DNA of 64,000 nucleotides from Rhizobacter sp. OV335 (GTDB lineage Bacteria; Pseudomonadota; Gammaproteobacteria; Burkholderiales; Burkholderiaceae_C). The notes beneath the pieces were generated by a model, which was not told where the DNA came from, did no database searches, and worked only from the letters and a program-made list of their open reading frames with translations. The position numbers and the translations under genes were made by a program. Shown here piece by piece: positions 56,485 through 64,000 of this stretch (positions are counted from its first letter, which is position 1; every line of letters starts with the position of its first letter). Where the stretch lies: positions 1 to 64,000 of the forward strand of contig NZ_FRCQ01000009.1 in assembly GCF_900142965.1 (NCBI RefSeq). The letters run 5' to 3'.

Positions 56485-57312
56485 CTACGCCGGCATCCGC
56501 AGCTGCTTGCGCAGGCTCTTGTCAAACGCGGAGGCCGGAACGAACCGGCGAAGCAGGCTCACCTGCCGTGCGAAGCCACCGGCGGCGTAGCGGCGGCGCG
56601 GGTTGGCCGCGGTGCAGGCCTTCAGGACGGTCTGGGCGACCGACTCCGGCGAGTCGGCGTTTTTCATCACGTCGCGCATGACGGCCTCCGCGTTCGAGCG
56701 CGCGGACCTGTAGTTGTCGAGCGGCTGGTCAGCCTGGATGAGATTGCTCTCGAACGAAGTCCGCGTGTAGGCGGGTTCGACGAGCACCACCCTGACACCC
56801 GCGTCCCTGATCTCATGGTCCAGCGACTCGGAATAGCCTTCCACGGCGTGCTTGCTCGACGCATACAGCGCCATGTAAGGCGCCGGGATCAGTCCCATGA
56901 CGGAGCTGATGTTGACGATCCGGCCCCGACCCTGCCGGCGCATGACGGGAAGCACGGCCTTGGTGGTTCGCATCACGCCGAACACATTGACGTCGAAGAG
57001 TGACTTCGCCTGCTCGAGGGATGACTCCTCCGCCCCGCCCATCAGCCCGACGCCTGCGTTGTTGACCAGCAGATCGATGCGACCGGCCTTGGCAAGCACT
57101 TCGCTGAACGCGGCTTCGACGGACGCATCGCTGGTGACATCGCAAACCAGGTACTCGACACCCGCGGATTTCGATGGCGGCGGTTTGCGACAGGTGCCGA
57201 AGACTCGGTATCCGGCCCGCGCCAGTGCGAGCGCGGTGGCCTCTCCAATGCCGCCCGATGCGCCGGTGATGATCGCGACGCGCCCCTCTTGCTGCGTGTG
57301 GTCGTTGGACAT
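56485..57312 (-). CDS. Short-chain dehydrogenase/reductase
   Basis: 275 aa. TGASGGIGEATALALARAG (cofactor site), NNAGVG, catalytic Ser in IVNISSVMG, YASSKHAVEGYSESL (YxxxK), and the classical PAYTRTSFE segment. The long C-terminal extension (about 60 aa) places it with SDRs acting on lipophilic alcohols, ketones or retinol-like compounds, but the substrate is open. Its ATG immediately follows the TGA of the RND permease; the AAGGAG ribosome-binding site lies within the permease's last codons, so translation is coupled. FadL follows 42 bp later. Confidence 0.92.
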   Translation of the reverse strand: MSNDHTQQEGRVAIITGASGGIGEATALALARAGYRVFGTCRKPPPSKSAGVEYLVCDVTSDASVEAAFSEVLAKAGRIDLLVNNAGVGLMGGAEESSLEQAKSLFDVNVFGVMRTTKAVLPVMRRQGRGRIVNISSVMGLIPAPYMALYASSKHAVEGYSESLDHEIRDAGVRVVLVEPAYTRTSFESNLIQADQPLDNYRSARSNAEAVMRDVMKNADSPESVAQTVLKACTAANPRRRYAAGGFARQVSLLRRFVPASAFDKSLRKQLRMPA

Positions 57313-60300
57313 TCATTGCTCCTTGGTTGAAAGGTGGTTGATGCCGGGGCTGTCACGCCGCACGCGGAACCAGGCGGCGTACAGCGCCGGCACGAAGACG
57401 AGGGTGAGCGCCGTGGCCACGACCAGGCCGCCCATGATCGAGATGGCCATCGGTCCCCAGAAGACGCTGTGCGTGAGCGGGATCATGGCCAGCACCGCGG
57501 CGGCGGCGGTCAGCACCACGGGGCGCGAGCGCCGTACCGTGGCGTCGACGATGGCGGTCCAGGGCGCCACGCCGCGCGCGATGTCCTGGTCGATCTGGTC
57601 GACCAGGATGATCGAGTTGCGCATGATCATGCCGCTCAGCGCAATCACGCCCAGCAGCGCGACGAAGCCGAATGGCGCCTGGAACAGCAGCAGCGCCGGC
57701 ACCACGCCGATCAGCGCCAGCGGCGCCGTCATGAACACCATGAACAGGCGTGAAAAGCTCTGCAGCTGGATCATCAGCAGCGTCAGCATCACCGCGAACA
57801 TCGCCGGGAACACCGCGAACAGTGCCTTGTTGGCCTTGTCGCTCTCCTCGATGGCGCCGCCGTCCTCGATGCGGTAGCCCGTGGGCAAGCTGTCGACGAT
57901 GGGCTGCAGCGACGGCCGGATCTTCGCGGTGGCGTCCGGACCCTGCACGCCGTCGACGACGTCGCTGCGCACGGTGAGCACCATGTCGCGATTGCGCCGC
58001 CACAGCACCGGCTCTTCGAAGCCCGGCTCCACGCGGGCCAGCTGCGACAGCGGAACGGTCGCGCCGCTGCGCGTGAACACTGGCAGGTCGCCCAGTTGAC
58101 CGATGCTCTTGCGCTCCTCGGGTGTCGCTCGCACGACCACGTCGATGAGCTCTTCGCCGCGGCGGATCTGCGTCACCGGTGCGCCGTCCAGCGCGGTCTG
58201 CACCAGGCCCTGGATGTCGGCAGTGGACAGGCCCAGCAGCCGTGCCTTGTCCTGGTCGACGTGGACCTGCATCGAGCGGACCTGCTCGTTCCAGTCCAAC
58301 TGCGTGTCGCGAACCAGCGGGCTCTGGCGCACCGCGTCGCGCACCTTGTAGGCGATCTCCCGCACCTGCGCCTTGTCGGGGCCGATGACGCGGAACTGGA
58401 CCGGGAACCCCACCGGCGGGCCGAACTCCAGGCGCGTGACGCGCGCATTGACGTCCGGCAAGGCCTCGCCCTTGGCGAACAGGTCCATCAGCCGGGCGCG
58501 CACCCGTTCGCGCTGTTCAATGCCCGCCGTCTTGACGACGAACTGTGCGAACCCCGGGTTCGGCAACTCCGGCAGGATCGACAGATAGAAGCGCGGCGTG
58601 CCGGCACCGGTGTACGCGGTGAAGAATTCGATGTCCGGGTCTTTCGCCAGTCGCGCTTCGAGCAGCTTCACCTGGCGCTGCGTCGCGGCGAAAGACGCCC
58701 CTTCGCGCAGCCTCAGGTCCACCAGCAGTTCCGGCCGCGATGCGGTGGGGAAGAACTGCTGCTGTACCGTCAGCATGCCGGCGCCGGCGATGGCGAAGAC
58801 CAGCACCGTGGCACCGAGCACCCAGGCCCGGTGCTGCACCGCCCCATCGATGACGGCGCGCAGCCGGTGGTAGACGGGCCGGTCGTAGACGTCGTGGTGT
58901 ATGCCCGTCTCCGGATTCCCCAGGTTCTTCGGCAACAGCAACACGCCCAGGTACGGCGTGAAGATCACGGCCACCAGCCACGACAGGATCAGCGCCACCC
59001 CGACGACCCAGAAGATGCCGCCCGCGTACTGGCCGGCGATCGATTTCGCGAAACCCACCGGCATGAACCCGGCCGCCGTGATCAACGTGCCGGTCAGCAT
59101 CGGAAGCGCCGTGGTCGTGTACGCGTAAGTGGCAGCGCGCAGGCGGTCCCAGCCTTCCTCCAGCTTCACCACCATCATCTCCACGGCGATGATGGCGTCG
59201 TCGACCAACAGGCCCAGCGCGATGATCAGCGCGCCCAGCGAGATGCGGTCCAGGGCCCAGCCGGCGGCGTGCATGACGGCCGCCACCAGCCCGAGCACCA
59301 GCGGCACCGACGCGGCCACCACGACGCCGGTGCGCCAGCCCAGGAACAGGAAGGACACGGCCAGCACGATGGCCAGCGCCTCCAGGAACGAGCGCTCGAA
59401 TTCCCAGACCGATTCCTCCACCACGCGCGGCTGGTCGGCGTACTGCTGGATCTGCACGCCCGCCGGCAGCTCCTGCCGCACCTGCGCCAGCCGCTGTTCC
59501 AGCGCGCGCCCGAAGTCGAGCACGTTGCCGTTGGCCTGCATCGTCACGCCGATGGCCAGCACCGGCACGCCGTTGTGGCGGATGGTCAGGCTCGGCGGAT
59601 CCTCGTAGCCGGTGCGAACGGTCGCGATGTCGGCCAGCCTCAGCAGCTGGCCGCCCACTTCCAGCGTCACGTTGGCAACGTCAGCGGTGCTGTGCAATCC
59701 GCCGTCCACGCGCACCTGCACGCGGTCGTGCGTGGCATCGGCCGAACCGGCCGGGGCCACCAGGTTCTGGCGCGCCAGCGCGTCGAACACGGTGGTCGGC
59801 GCGATGCCGAGCGCGGCCAGCCGCCGGGTCGACAGCTCCACGTACACGCGCTCGGCCTGCTTGCCCAGGATGTCGACCTTGCCGACACCGTCCACGCCCT
59901 GGATGCGCCGCTTCACGTCTTCGGTGACGGTCAACAGCTCGGCCATCGACAGCTCGGGCGCGCTCAACGCGTAGAGCACGCTGTAGCGGTCGTTGTACTC
60001 GTCGTTGAAGAAGGGCCCGCGCACGCCGTCGGGAAACTCCTGGCGCACATCGGCGATCTTCTTGCGCACCTGGTACCAGGCGTTGTCGAGCTCCGCCTTG
60101 CTGGAGCCGCCCTTCATGTACAGCGTGACACCGCCATAACCCTGGCGCGAAAAGCTGCGCACGGATTCGAAGTGATCCAGCTCCTGCAGCCGGCGCTCGA
60201 TGCGGTTGAGCACCTGGTCTTGCACGTCCTGCGCGGTGGCGCCGGGCCACACGACGATGGCCGTCATTTGCGGCACGTCGAAGTTGGGGTCCTCCAGGCG

Positions 60301-60408
60301 GCCCAGCCGGCTGAAGGACAGGACGCCGACGATGAGCGTCGCGATGATCAGGAACAGCACCATCGGCTGGTGCGTGACGGCCCATTCCGAGAGATTGAAG
60401 CGCTTCAT
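57313..60408 (-). CDS. RND efflux permease (HAE1 family)
   Basis: 1031 aa. TM1 (VLFLIIATLIVGVLSFSRLG), characteristic LEDPNFDVPQMTAIVVWPGATAQDVQDQV, relay motif LGLLVDDAIIAVEMM in TM4 and the conserved GMIMRNSIILVDQID near the C-terminal half. The long periplasmic loops are complete. The sequence belongs to the branch that includes TriC and NolG-like pumps, distinct from the MdtBC-type pair at 10-16 kb. ATG overlap with the adaptor stop (ATGA) shows an operon. Confidence 0.93.
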   Translation of the reverse strand: MKRFNLSEWAVTHQPMVLFLIIATLIVGVLSFSRLGRLEDPNFDVPQMTAIVVWPGATAQDVQDQVLNRIERRLQELDHFESVRSFSRQGYGGVTLYMKGGSSKAELDNAWYQVRKKIADVRQEFPDGVRGPFFNDEYNDRYSVLYALSAPELSMAELLTVTEDVKRRIQGVDGVGKVDILGKQAERVYVELSTRRLAALGIAPTTVFDALARQNLVAPAGSADATHDRVQVRVDGGLHSTADVANVTLEVGGQLLRLADIATVRTGYEDPPSLTIRHNGVPVLAIGVTMQANGNVLDFGRALEQRLAQVRQELPAGVQIQQYADQPRVVEESVWEFERSFLEALAIVLAVSFLFLGWRTGVVVAASVPLVLGLVAAVMHAAGWALDRISLGALIIALGLLVDDAIIAVEMMVVKLEEGWDRLRAATYAYTTTALPMLTGTLITAAGFMPVGFAKSIAGQYAGGIFWVVGVALILSWLVAVIFTPYLGVLLLPKNLGNPETGIHHDVYDRPVYHRLRAVIDGAVQHRAWVLGATVLVFAIAGAGMLTVQQQFFPTASRPELLVDLRLREGASFAATQRQVKLLEARLAKDPDIEFFTAYTGAGTPRFYLSILPELPNPGFAQFVVKTAGIEQRERVRARLMDLFAKGEALPDVNARVTRLEFGPPVGFPVQFRVIGPDKAQVREIAYKVRDAVRQSPLVRDTQLDWNEQVRSMQVHVDQDKARLLGLSTADIQGLVQTALDGAPVTQIRRGEELIDVVVRATPEERKSIGQLGDLPVFTRSGATVPLSQLARVEPGFEEPVLWRRNRDMVLTVRSDVVDGVQGPDATAKIRPSLQPIVDSLPTGYRIEDGGAIEESDKANKALFAVFPAMFAVMLTLLMIQLQSFSRLFMVFMTAPLALIGVVPALLLFQAPFGFVALLGVIALSGMIMRNSIILVDQIDQDIARGVAPWTAIVDATVRRSRPVVLTAAAAVLAMIPLTHSVFWGPMAISIMGGLVVATALTLVFVPALYAAWFRVRRDSPGINHLSTKEQ

Positions 60409-61562
60409 GACTGCCCTTGCGAGCCGCTCTTGGCAACGGGGGCGGGCCCGGCTTCGGGCGAACGTTCGACGGCCCGCACCTTGATGCCGGCATCGAGCTT
60501 CTGGGCACCGACGCTGACCACCCGGCTGCCGGTGGCCAGGCCGGTGACGCGCACCGATGCGTCGTCCATGCCGACCACCTGCACGGGCTGGAACGCCAGG
60601 CCCGAGCCCTGGGCATCCAGCACCCAGACGCCCGCGGAGCCGCTGGCCTTCACCAGCGCAGTGACCGGCAGGGCGGCCGTCGCCGCACCCACGGTCGGGT
60701 CGGACAGGTTCAGCTGCATGGTGCTGCCCAGCGGCAGCGCCGCGACCTGCGCGCGCGATTCGGGGGTCGCGGCATAGCGCACGCGGAAGGTGCGGCCCTG
60801 CGCGTTGGCCAGTGGCGAGAGTTCGCGCAGCACCAGCCGCAGCGGCGCTTTGGCGTCTTGCGCCGCGCCCTGCCAGGGCGTGGCCACGGCGGCGAGGGTC
60901 CGCGCCCGGCCCACCCATTCCTCCGGCAGGTCGGCGACGATCTCGCGCTCCCCGTCACGGGCCAGCGACAGCACGGCTTGGCCCTCGGCGACCACCTGGC
61001 CGCGCTCGAAGCGCAGCGCCGTCACCACGCCGGCATAGGGCGCCACCAGCGTGGCATAGCCTTCGCGGTTGCGCGCCAGGTCGAGCTGGCGGCGGGCCTG
61101 GTCCAGGCGAGCCGCAGCCGCGTCGGCTCGCGCCTTCTGGCGCTCATGGTCGGCAGCGCCCACCGAACCGTCGGCGAGCAGGCGGCGCATGCGCGCCTCG
61201 TCAGCCGCGGCCTGTTGCGCATCCACGGAAGCCGCCTGCACCTGGTCGGCAGCGGCCCTCGCGCCCAACTGATAGTCGGCTGGATCGAGGCGAGCGAGTG
61301 CCTGGCCGGCCTTCACGACATCACCGAGCTCGACCAGTCGCTCGACCACTTTGCCGCCGGCGCGAAAACCCAGGTCCGTCTCGACACGAGCTCGAACCAC
61401 GGAGGTGAAGGCGCGGGTTTGCGCGGACGCCGTCTGGGTCACCGTGGTCACGAAGACCGGCTTGACGATGGCGGCAGGCGCGCCGGGCTCGCTGCAGGCG
61501 GACAACAGCGCGCTGGCAGCGGCCATGACCGTGAGGGTCACGGCGGGGGAGATCCTGTTCAT
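60405..61562 (-). CDS. RND periplasmic adaptor lipoprotein
   Basis: 385 aa. The signal peptide has lipobox LLSAC (about residue 23), so the adaptor is lipid-anchored. A lipoyl-like pair brackets a coiled coil (VVERLVELGDVVKAGQALARLDPADYQLGARAAADQVQ...), followed by beta-barrel (ATPESRAQVAALPLGSTMQLNL) and membrane-proximal domains. It is the adaptor of the second pump and is coupled by 4-bp overlaps to the outer-membrane factor upstream and the permease downstream. Confidence 0.93.
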   Translation of the reverse strand: MNRISPAVTLTVMAAASALLSACSEPGAPAAIVKPVFVTTVTQTASAQTRAFTSVVRARVETDLGFRAGGKVVERLVELGDVVKAGQALARLDPADYQLGARAAADQVQAASVDAQQAAADEARMRRLLADGSVGAADHERQKARADAAAARLDQARRQLDLARNREGYATLVAPYAGVVTALRFERGQVVAEGQAVLSLARDGEREIVADLPEEWVGRARTLAAVATPWQGAAQDAKAPLRLVLRELSPLANAQGRTFRVRYAATPESRAQVAALPLGSTMQLNLSDPTVGAATAALPVTALVKASGSAGVWVLDAQGSGLAFQPVQVVGMDDASVRVTGLATGSRVVSVGAQKLDAGIKVRAVERSPEAGPAPVAKSGSQGQS

Positions 61563-63052
61563 CGGGGCGTCCTTGCGGCAAGAGAAGTCGTGACGGCAGC
61601 GGCCGGAGGCGGCGCGAAGCCCCCGCCCAGTGCCTTGTAGAGTTGAACGTCGGCCAGCACCTGCTGAAGGCGGCTGCCCGACAGGGCGAGTTCGCTGGCC
61701 AGCACTGAACGCTGGACGTCCAGCAGCACCAGCAGGTCGATCTGGCCTTCGCGCTGCAGCGACTGGGCACGCTGCAGCGAGCGGCGGCGGTGATCGACGG
61801 TGCGGCTCAGCGCGGCGGCGCGCTCGGCTTCTTCGGTGCGCACCAGCAGGCTGTCCTCGACTTCCTGCACGGCCACCAGCACCGCCTTCTGCCAGGCCAG
61901 CAGCGCCTCGTCGGCCCGCGCCGACTGCACGCGGATGCCGGCGTCGATGCGCCCGCCATTGAAGATCGGCGCGGCAAACGCCAGCGCGACGTTCGAGAAA
62001 TGCACCGGCGCGAGATCCAGCGCGTTCAGCCGCAGGTCCTCGCGGCCGAACAGGGCGCTCAGGAACAGCTTGGGCCACCACTGCGCGCGTGCCTCGGCGC
62101 CGCGCAGCGTCTCGGCCGCGACGCGCGCCTCGGCGGCGATCAGGTCGGGGCGACGCCTCAGCAGTTCGCTGGGCTGGCCGGTCCCGATGTCGCGCACCGA
62201 GGGCCACACGAACGCTGCGCCGTCGTCGACGACGCGTGCCGATGGGTTGCGGCCCAGCAGCACGGCCAGCCGGGTCTGCGAGACGCCGGCCAGCACCCGC
62301 AGCGGAGGCACCTGCGCGTCGAGCGCCTCGGCCTCGGCACCTGCGCGGTCGAGATCGAAGGCGCTGGCCTCGCCTTCGCGCTGGCGGCTCGCCACGCGGG
62401 TTGCCGTCTCGCGCTGGGCCGCGGCCAGTGCCTGCACGATGCGCAGCTGCTCTTCAGCGCTGCGCAGCACGAAGTACTGCCGCGCCACCTCGCTGGCCAC
62501 CAGCAAGCGCGCGCCGTCGACGCCCGCGGTGGCGGCCGCGGCGTCGGCTTGCGCCGCATCGCGCGCAGCGCGCACGCCGCCGGCCAGGTCGATCTCCCAC
62601 GCCACGTCGACGCCGGCGCGAAACGCGCGCGTGTCGGGCTGCCCCTGCTTGACCGGATCGGGCAGGCCGCTTTCGCTGCGCGAGGCCGACGCCTGCAGGC
62701 CCACCGTGGGCCACAGGCGCGAGCCCTGGGCATCGCGGCCCGCACGGGCCTGGGCGACGCGTTGCAGGGCGATGGCCACATCCTGGTTGGCGGCCAGGGC
62801 TTCGTCGACCAGCGCCGTCAGCGCCGGGTCGCCGTAGCCGGCCCACCAGGCGCCGTCGAAAGCCTGGCCGGCCACGGGCGCCGGCGTGCCGTGCGCAAAG
62901 GCGGCGGTCAGTGGCACCGACGGCGACGGGGGCTGCACGGGCGCCACCGAGCAGGCCGACAAGAACACCAGCGCGGCCAACGCCACGGGGCGGATCGCCC
63001 GGGTGCCGGGGTCGAGGCTGCGATGCAGGGGGGGCGTCATGAAGTGATTCAT
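61559..63052 (-). CDS. Outer-membrane efflux lipoprotein, NodT family
   Basis: 497 aa from ATG 63052 (ATG 63040 is an alternative). A signal peptide with lipobox FLSAC is followed by the two OEP repeats (FDGAWWAGYGDPALTALVDEALAANQDVAIALQRVAQARA; SELLRRRPDLIAAEARVAAETLRGAEARAQWWPKLFLS). Channel component of the second pump, here as first gene of the operon. No good ribosome-binding site is visible for either ATG. One operator inverted repeat ends only two bases before the first ATG, so repression of this gene is direct. Confidence 0.92.
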   Translation of the reverse strand: MNHFMTPPLHRSLDPGTRAIRPVALAALVFLSACSVAPVQPPSPSVPLTAAFAHGTPAPVAGQAFDGAWWAGYGDPALTALVDEALAANQDVAIALQRVAQARAGRDAQGSRLWPTVGLQASASRSESGLPDPVKQGQPDTRAFRAGVDVAWEIDLAGGVRAARDAAQADAAAATAGVDGARLLVASEVARQYFVLRSAEEQLRIVQALAAAQRETATRVASRQREGEASAFDLDRAGAEAEALDAQVPPLRVLAGVSQTRLAVLLGRNPSARVVDDGAAFVWPSVRDIGTGQPSELLRRRPDLIAAEARVAAETLRGAEARAQWWPKLFLSALFGREDLRLNALDLAPVHFSNVALAFAAPIFNGGRIDAGIRVQSARADEALLAWQKAVLVAVQEVEDSLLVRTEEAERAAALSRTVDHRRRSLQRAQSLQREGQIDLLVLLDVQRSVLASELALSGSRLQQVLADVQLYKALGGGFAPPPAAAVTTSLAARTPR

Positions 63053-63053
63053 A

Positions 63054-63075
63054 TACTGGACGATTGAGTCCAGTA
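63054..63075. promoter_or_regulatory. TetR-type operator, dyad 1 (next to outer-membrane factor)
   Basis: TACTGGAC, six bases, GTCCAGTA: 8-bp perfect arms immediately upstream of the outer-membrane factor gene. Its position suggests that the divergent TetR regulator represses the pump here. Confidence 0.7.
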
Positions 63076-63076
63076 A

Positions 63077-63110
63077 ATGTACTCGACCAATAATGGACTT
63101 TCAAGTACAT
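63077..63110. promoter_or_regulatory. TetR-type operator region, dyad 2 (next to tetR)
   Basis: ATGTACT (63077-63083) and AGTACAT (63104-63110) form a second inverted repeat 20 bp apart, ending 7 bases before the tetR start codon. Autoregulation is suggested. The arms differ from dyad 1 but lie in the same 57-bp stretch. Confidence 0.5.
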
Positions 63111-63117
63111 TAAATAG

Positions 63118-63774
63118 ATGCCCAGGAACGAAACCGAGAACGATGCCGCGCCGACGCCGCGCCGCGGCAGGCCGCGGGACCCCGAGCGCGACCGCCGCAT
63201 CCTGGATGCGGCGCGCAGGCACTTCTATGCGCACGGCCTGGCGCGATCCAGCGTGGACGCGATCGCCGCCGACGCCGGCGTCTCGAAGATGACCATCTAC
63301 AGCCACTTCGGGTCCAAGGAGGGGCTGTTCGAGGCGGAGGTGCGCGACCGCACCGAGCGCGTGGTGGGCGGCCTCGCGGGCGCCGAAGCGCTGGACGCGA
63401 AGCAGCCGCAGAAGGCGCTGCTGGCCATCGGCGAACAGTTCCTGACGCTGGCGCGCGAGGACGAGGCGCTGTCGCAGTTCCGCTCGCTCTACGGCGCCGC
63501 GGGGGTACAACCCGAGGCCTGCCGGGCCTTCTACCGGCAGGGAGCCGACCGCTTGATCGGCGACCTGGCCGCGTACCTGCGCCGCGCCGACGCGGCCGGC
63601 GCGCTGAAGGTGCGGCACCCGCGGCAGGCGGCGGACCTGTTCCTGTCGATGTTCCTGGGCGATGGCCACATCCGGGGGCTGCTCATGCTCGACATGCCGG
63701 ATGCCAGGGAGAACCGGGCCCTGTTGCGCGAGGCGGTCAGGGTGTTCATGGCGGCCTACGCGGAAGGTGGATGA
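63118..63774 (+). CDS. TetR/AcrR-family transcriptional regulator
   Basis: 218 aa. N-terminal TetR HTH: GRPRDPERDRRILDAARRHFYAHGLARSSVDAIAADAGVSKMTIYSHFGSKEGLF. The C-terminal ligand-binding domain (about residues 75-218) is typical of AcrR-like repressors (QPEACRAFYRQGADRLIGDLAAYLRRADAAGALK). It is divergent from the second efflux operon across a promoter with two dyads, so it probably represses both. The inducer would be a pump substrate, unknown. Confidence 0.92.
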   Translation: MPRNETENDAAPTPRRGRPRDPERDRRILDAARRHFYAHGLARSSVDAIAADAGVSKMTIYSHFGSKEGLFEAEVRDRTERVVGGLAGAEALDAKQPQKALLAIGEQFLTLAREDEALSQFRSLYGAAGVQPEACRAFYRQGADRLIGDLAAYLRRADAAGALKVRHPRQAADLFLSMFLGDGHIRGLLMLDMPDARENRALLREAVRVFMAAYAEGG

Positions 63775-63905
63775 CGCGGCAGCAACCCGCGCAATGGGCT
63801 TCGCACTGCCGCACGGCGTTTCGCGCCGGCCGCCCCCGTGAGGGACGTGACGGGCCGAGCATGGCGGACATCACAACACCGCTGGCCAGCCTGAAGGAGA
63901 TCCCC

Positions 63906-64000
63906 ATGAGCGTAGGCGTCATGTCGCCGATGTCCCACTTCGGACCCATGGGTCATTGCGGCTCGATGGGCCACATGGGATCCCAGGGCGCCACGCATGC
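63906..64000 (+). CDS. Met/Gly/His-rich reading frame, cut by window end
   Basis: 31 codons are visible from ATG 63906, preceded by AAGGAGA (63894-63900) at ideal spacing. The sequence (MSVGVMSPMSHFGPMGHCGSMGHMG...) is built of MGH/MS(H)/PM units with one Cys, a composition seen in metal (copper or similar) binding peptides, but also in low-complexity regions. The in-frame ATG at 63861 gives a 15-codon longer version without such a ribosome-binding site. The end is outside the window, so length and function are unknown. Confidence 0.5.
   Translation, partial: MSVGVMSPMSHFGPMGHCGSMGHMGSQGATH

Noticed and set aside
57334..60777. Long plus-strand frames over the RND permease
   Set aside because: Shadows of the minus-strand permease; compositional bias only.

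Overview
The window is GC-rich chromosomal DNA from a betaproteobacterium, most likely Burkholderiales near the Leptothrix/Rubrivivax/Methylibium group. The evidence is an arginine-type EF-P next to its rhamnosyltransferase EarP, a PEP-CTERM protein, NodT-type outer-membrane efflux lipoproteins, DmlR-like LysR regulation beside a tartrate/D-malate dehydrogenase, and conserved gene neighbourhoods (uvrC-pgsA, hupB-tRNA-Val-ppiD). No species can be named from sequence reading alone.

Layout. 1-6.4 kb (minus): a glycine-cleavage operon gcvT-gcvH-gcvP with sdaA (serine deaminase) as last gene, preceded by a tandem glycine riboswitch. 6.4-8.5 kb: small lipoprotein, an AbrB/PIN toxin-antitoxin pair, an orphan AbrB antitoxin and a hypothetical gene. 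8.7-18 kb (minus): complete MdtABC-like RND efflux operon with its outer-membrane channel. 18-23 kb: ETF-ubiquinone oxidoreductase, a 364-bp inverted-repeat element, an Old Yellow Enzyme, an SDR and a YceH protein. 23-28 kb: a sensor kinase with two periplasmic solute-binding domains, a PAS-LuxR regulator, an unusual phosphoribosyltransferase-HAD fusion and a PEP-CTERM protein. 28-45 kb: mainly core genes (scoAB, pyrD, rpiA, mnmC, efp, earP, uvrC, pgsA, hupB) plus a probable haloacetate/fluoroacetate dehalogenase and a tartrate dehydrogenase. 45-47 kb: tRNA-Val, ppiD and tRNA-His.

47.3-55 kb is a decayed accessory region. It holds a 5'-truncated RNA-ligase-like gene, a collapsed tyrosine integrase, a frameshifted SRAP gene and possibly a second SRAP scrap, the 3' part of a tRNA-Asn (a likely attachment-site relic), and one intact, visibly AT-richer gene for an endonuclease/exonuclease/phosphatase-fold protein. 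A PAS histidine kinase with a degenerate receiver and broken AraC and DUF1579 pieces follow. This is the most foreign-looking part of the window.

55-63.8 kb (minus) is a second RND system: outer-membrane factor, adaptor and permease, then an SDR and a FadL-type porin, apparently one five-gene transcription unit. A TetR regulator is read divergently from it, and the shared promoter contains clear inverted repeats. The window ends inside a Met/Gly/His-rich reading frame with a strong ribosome-binding site.
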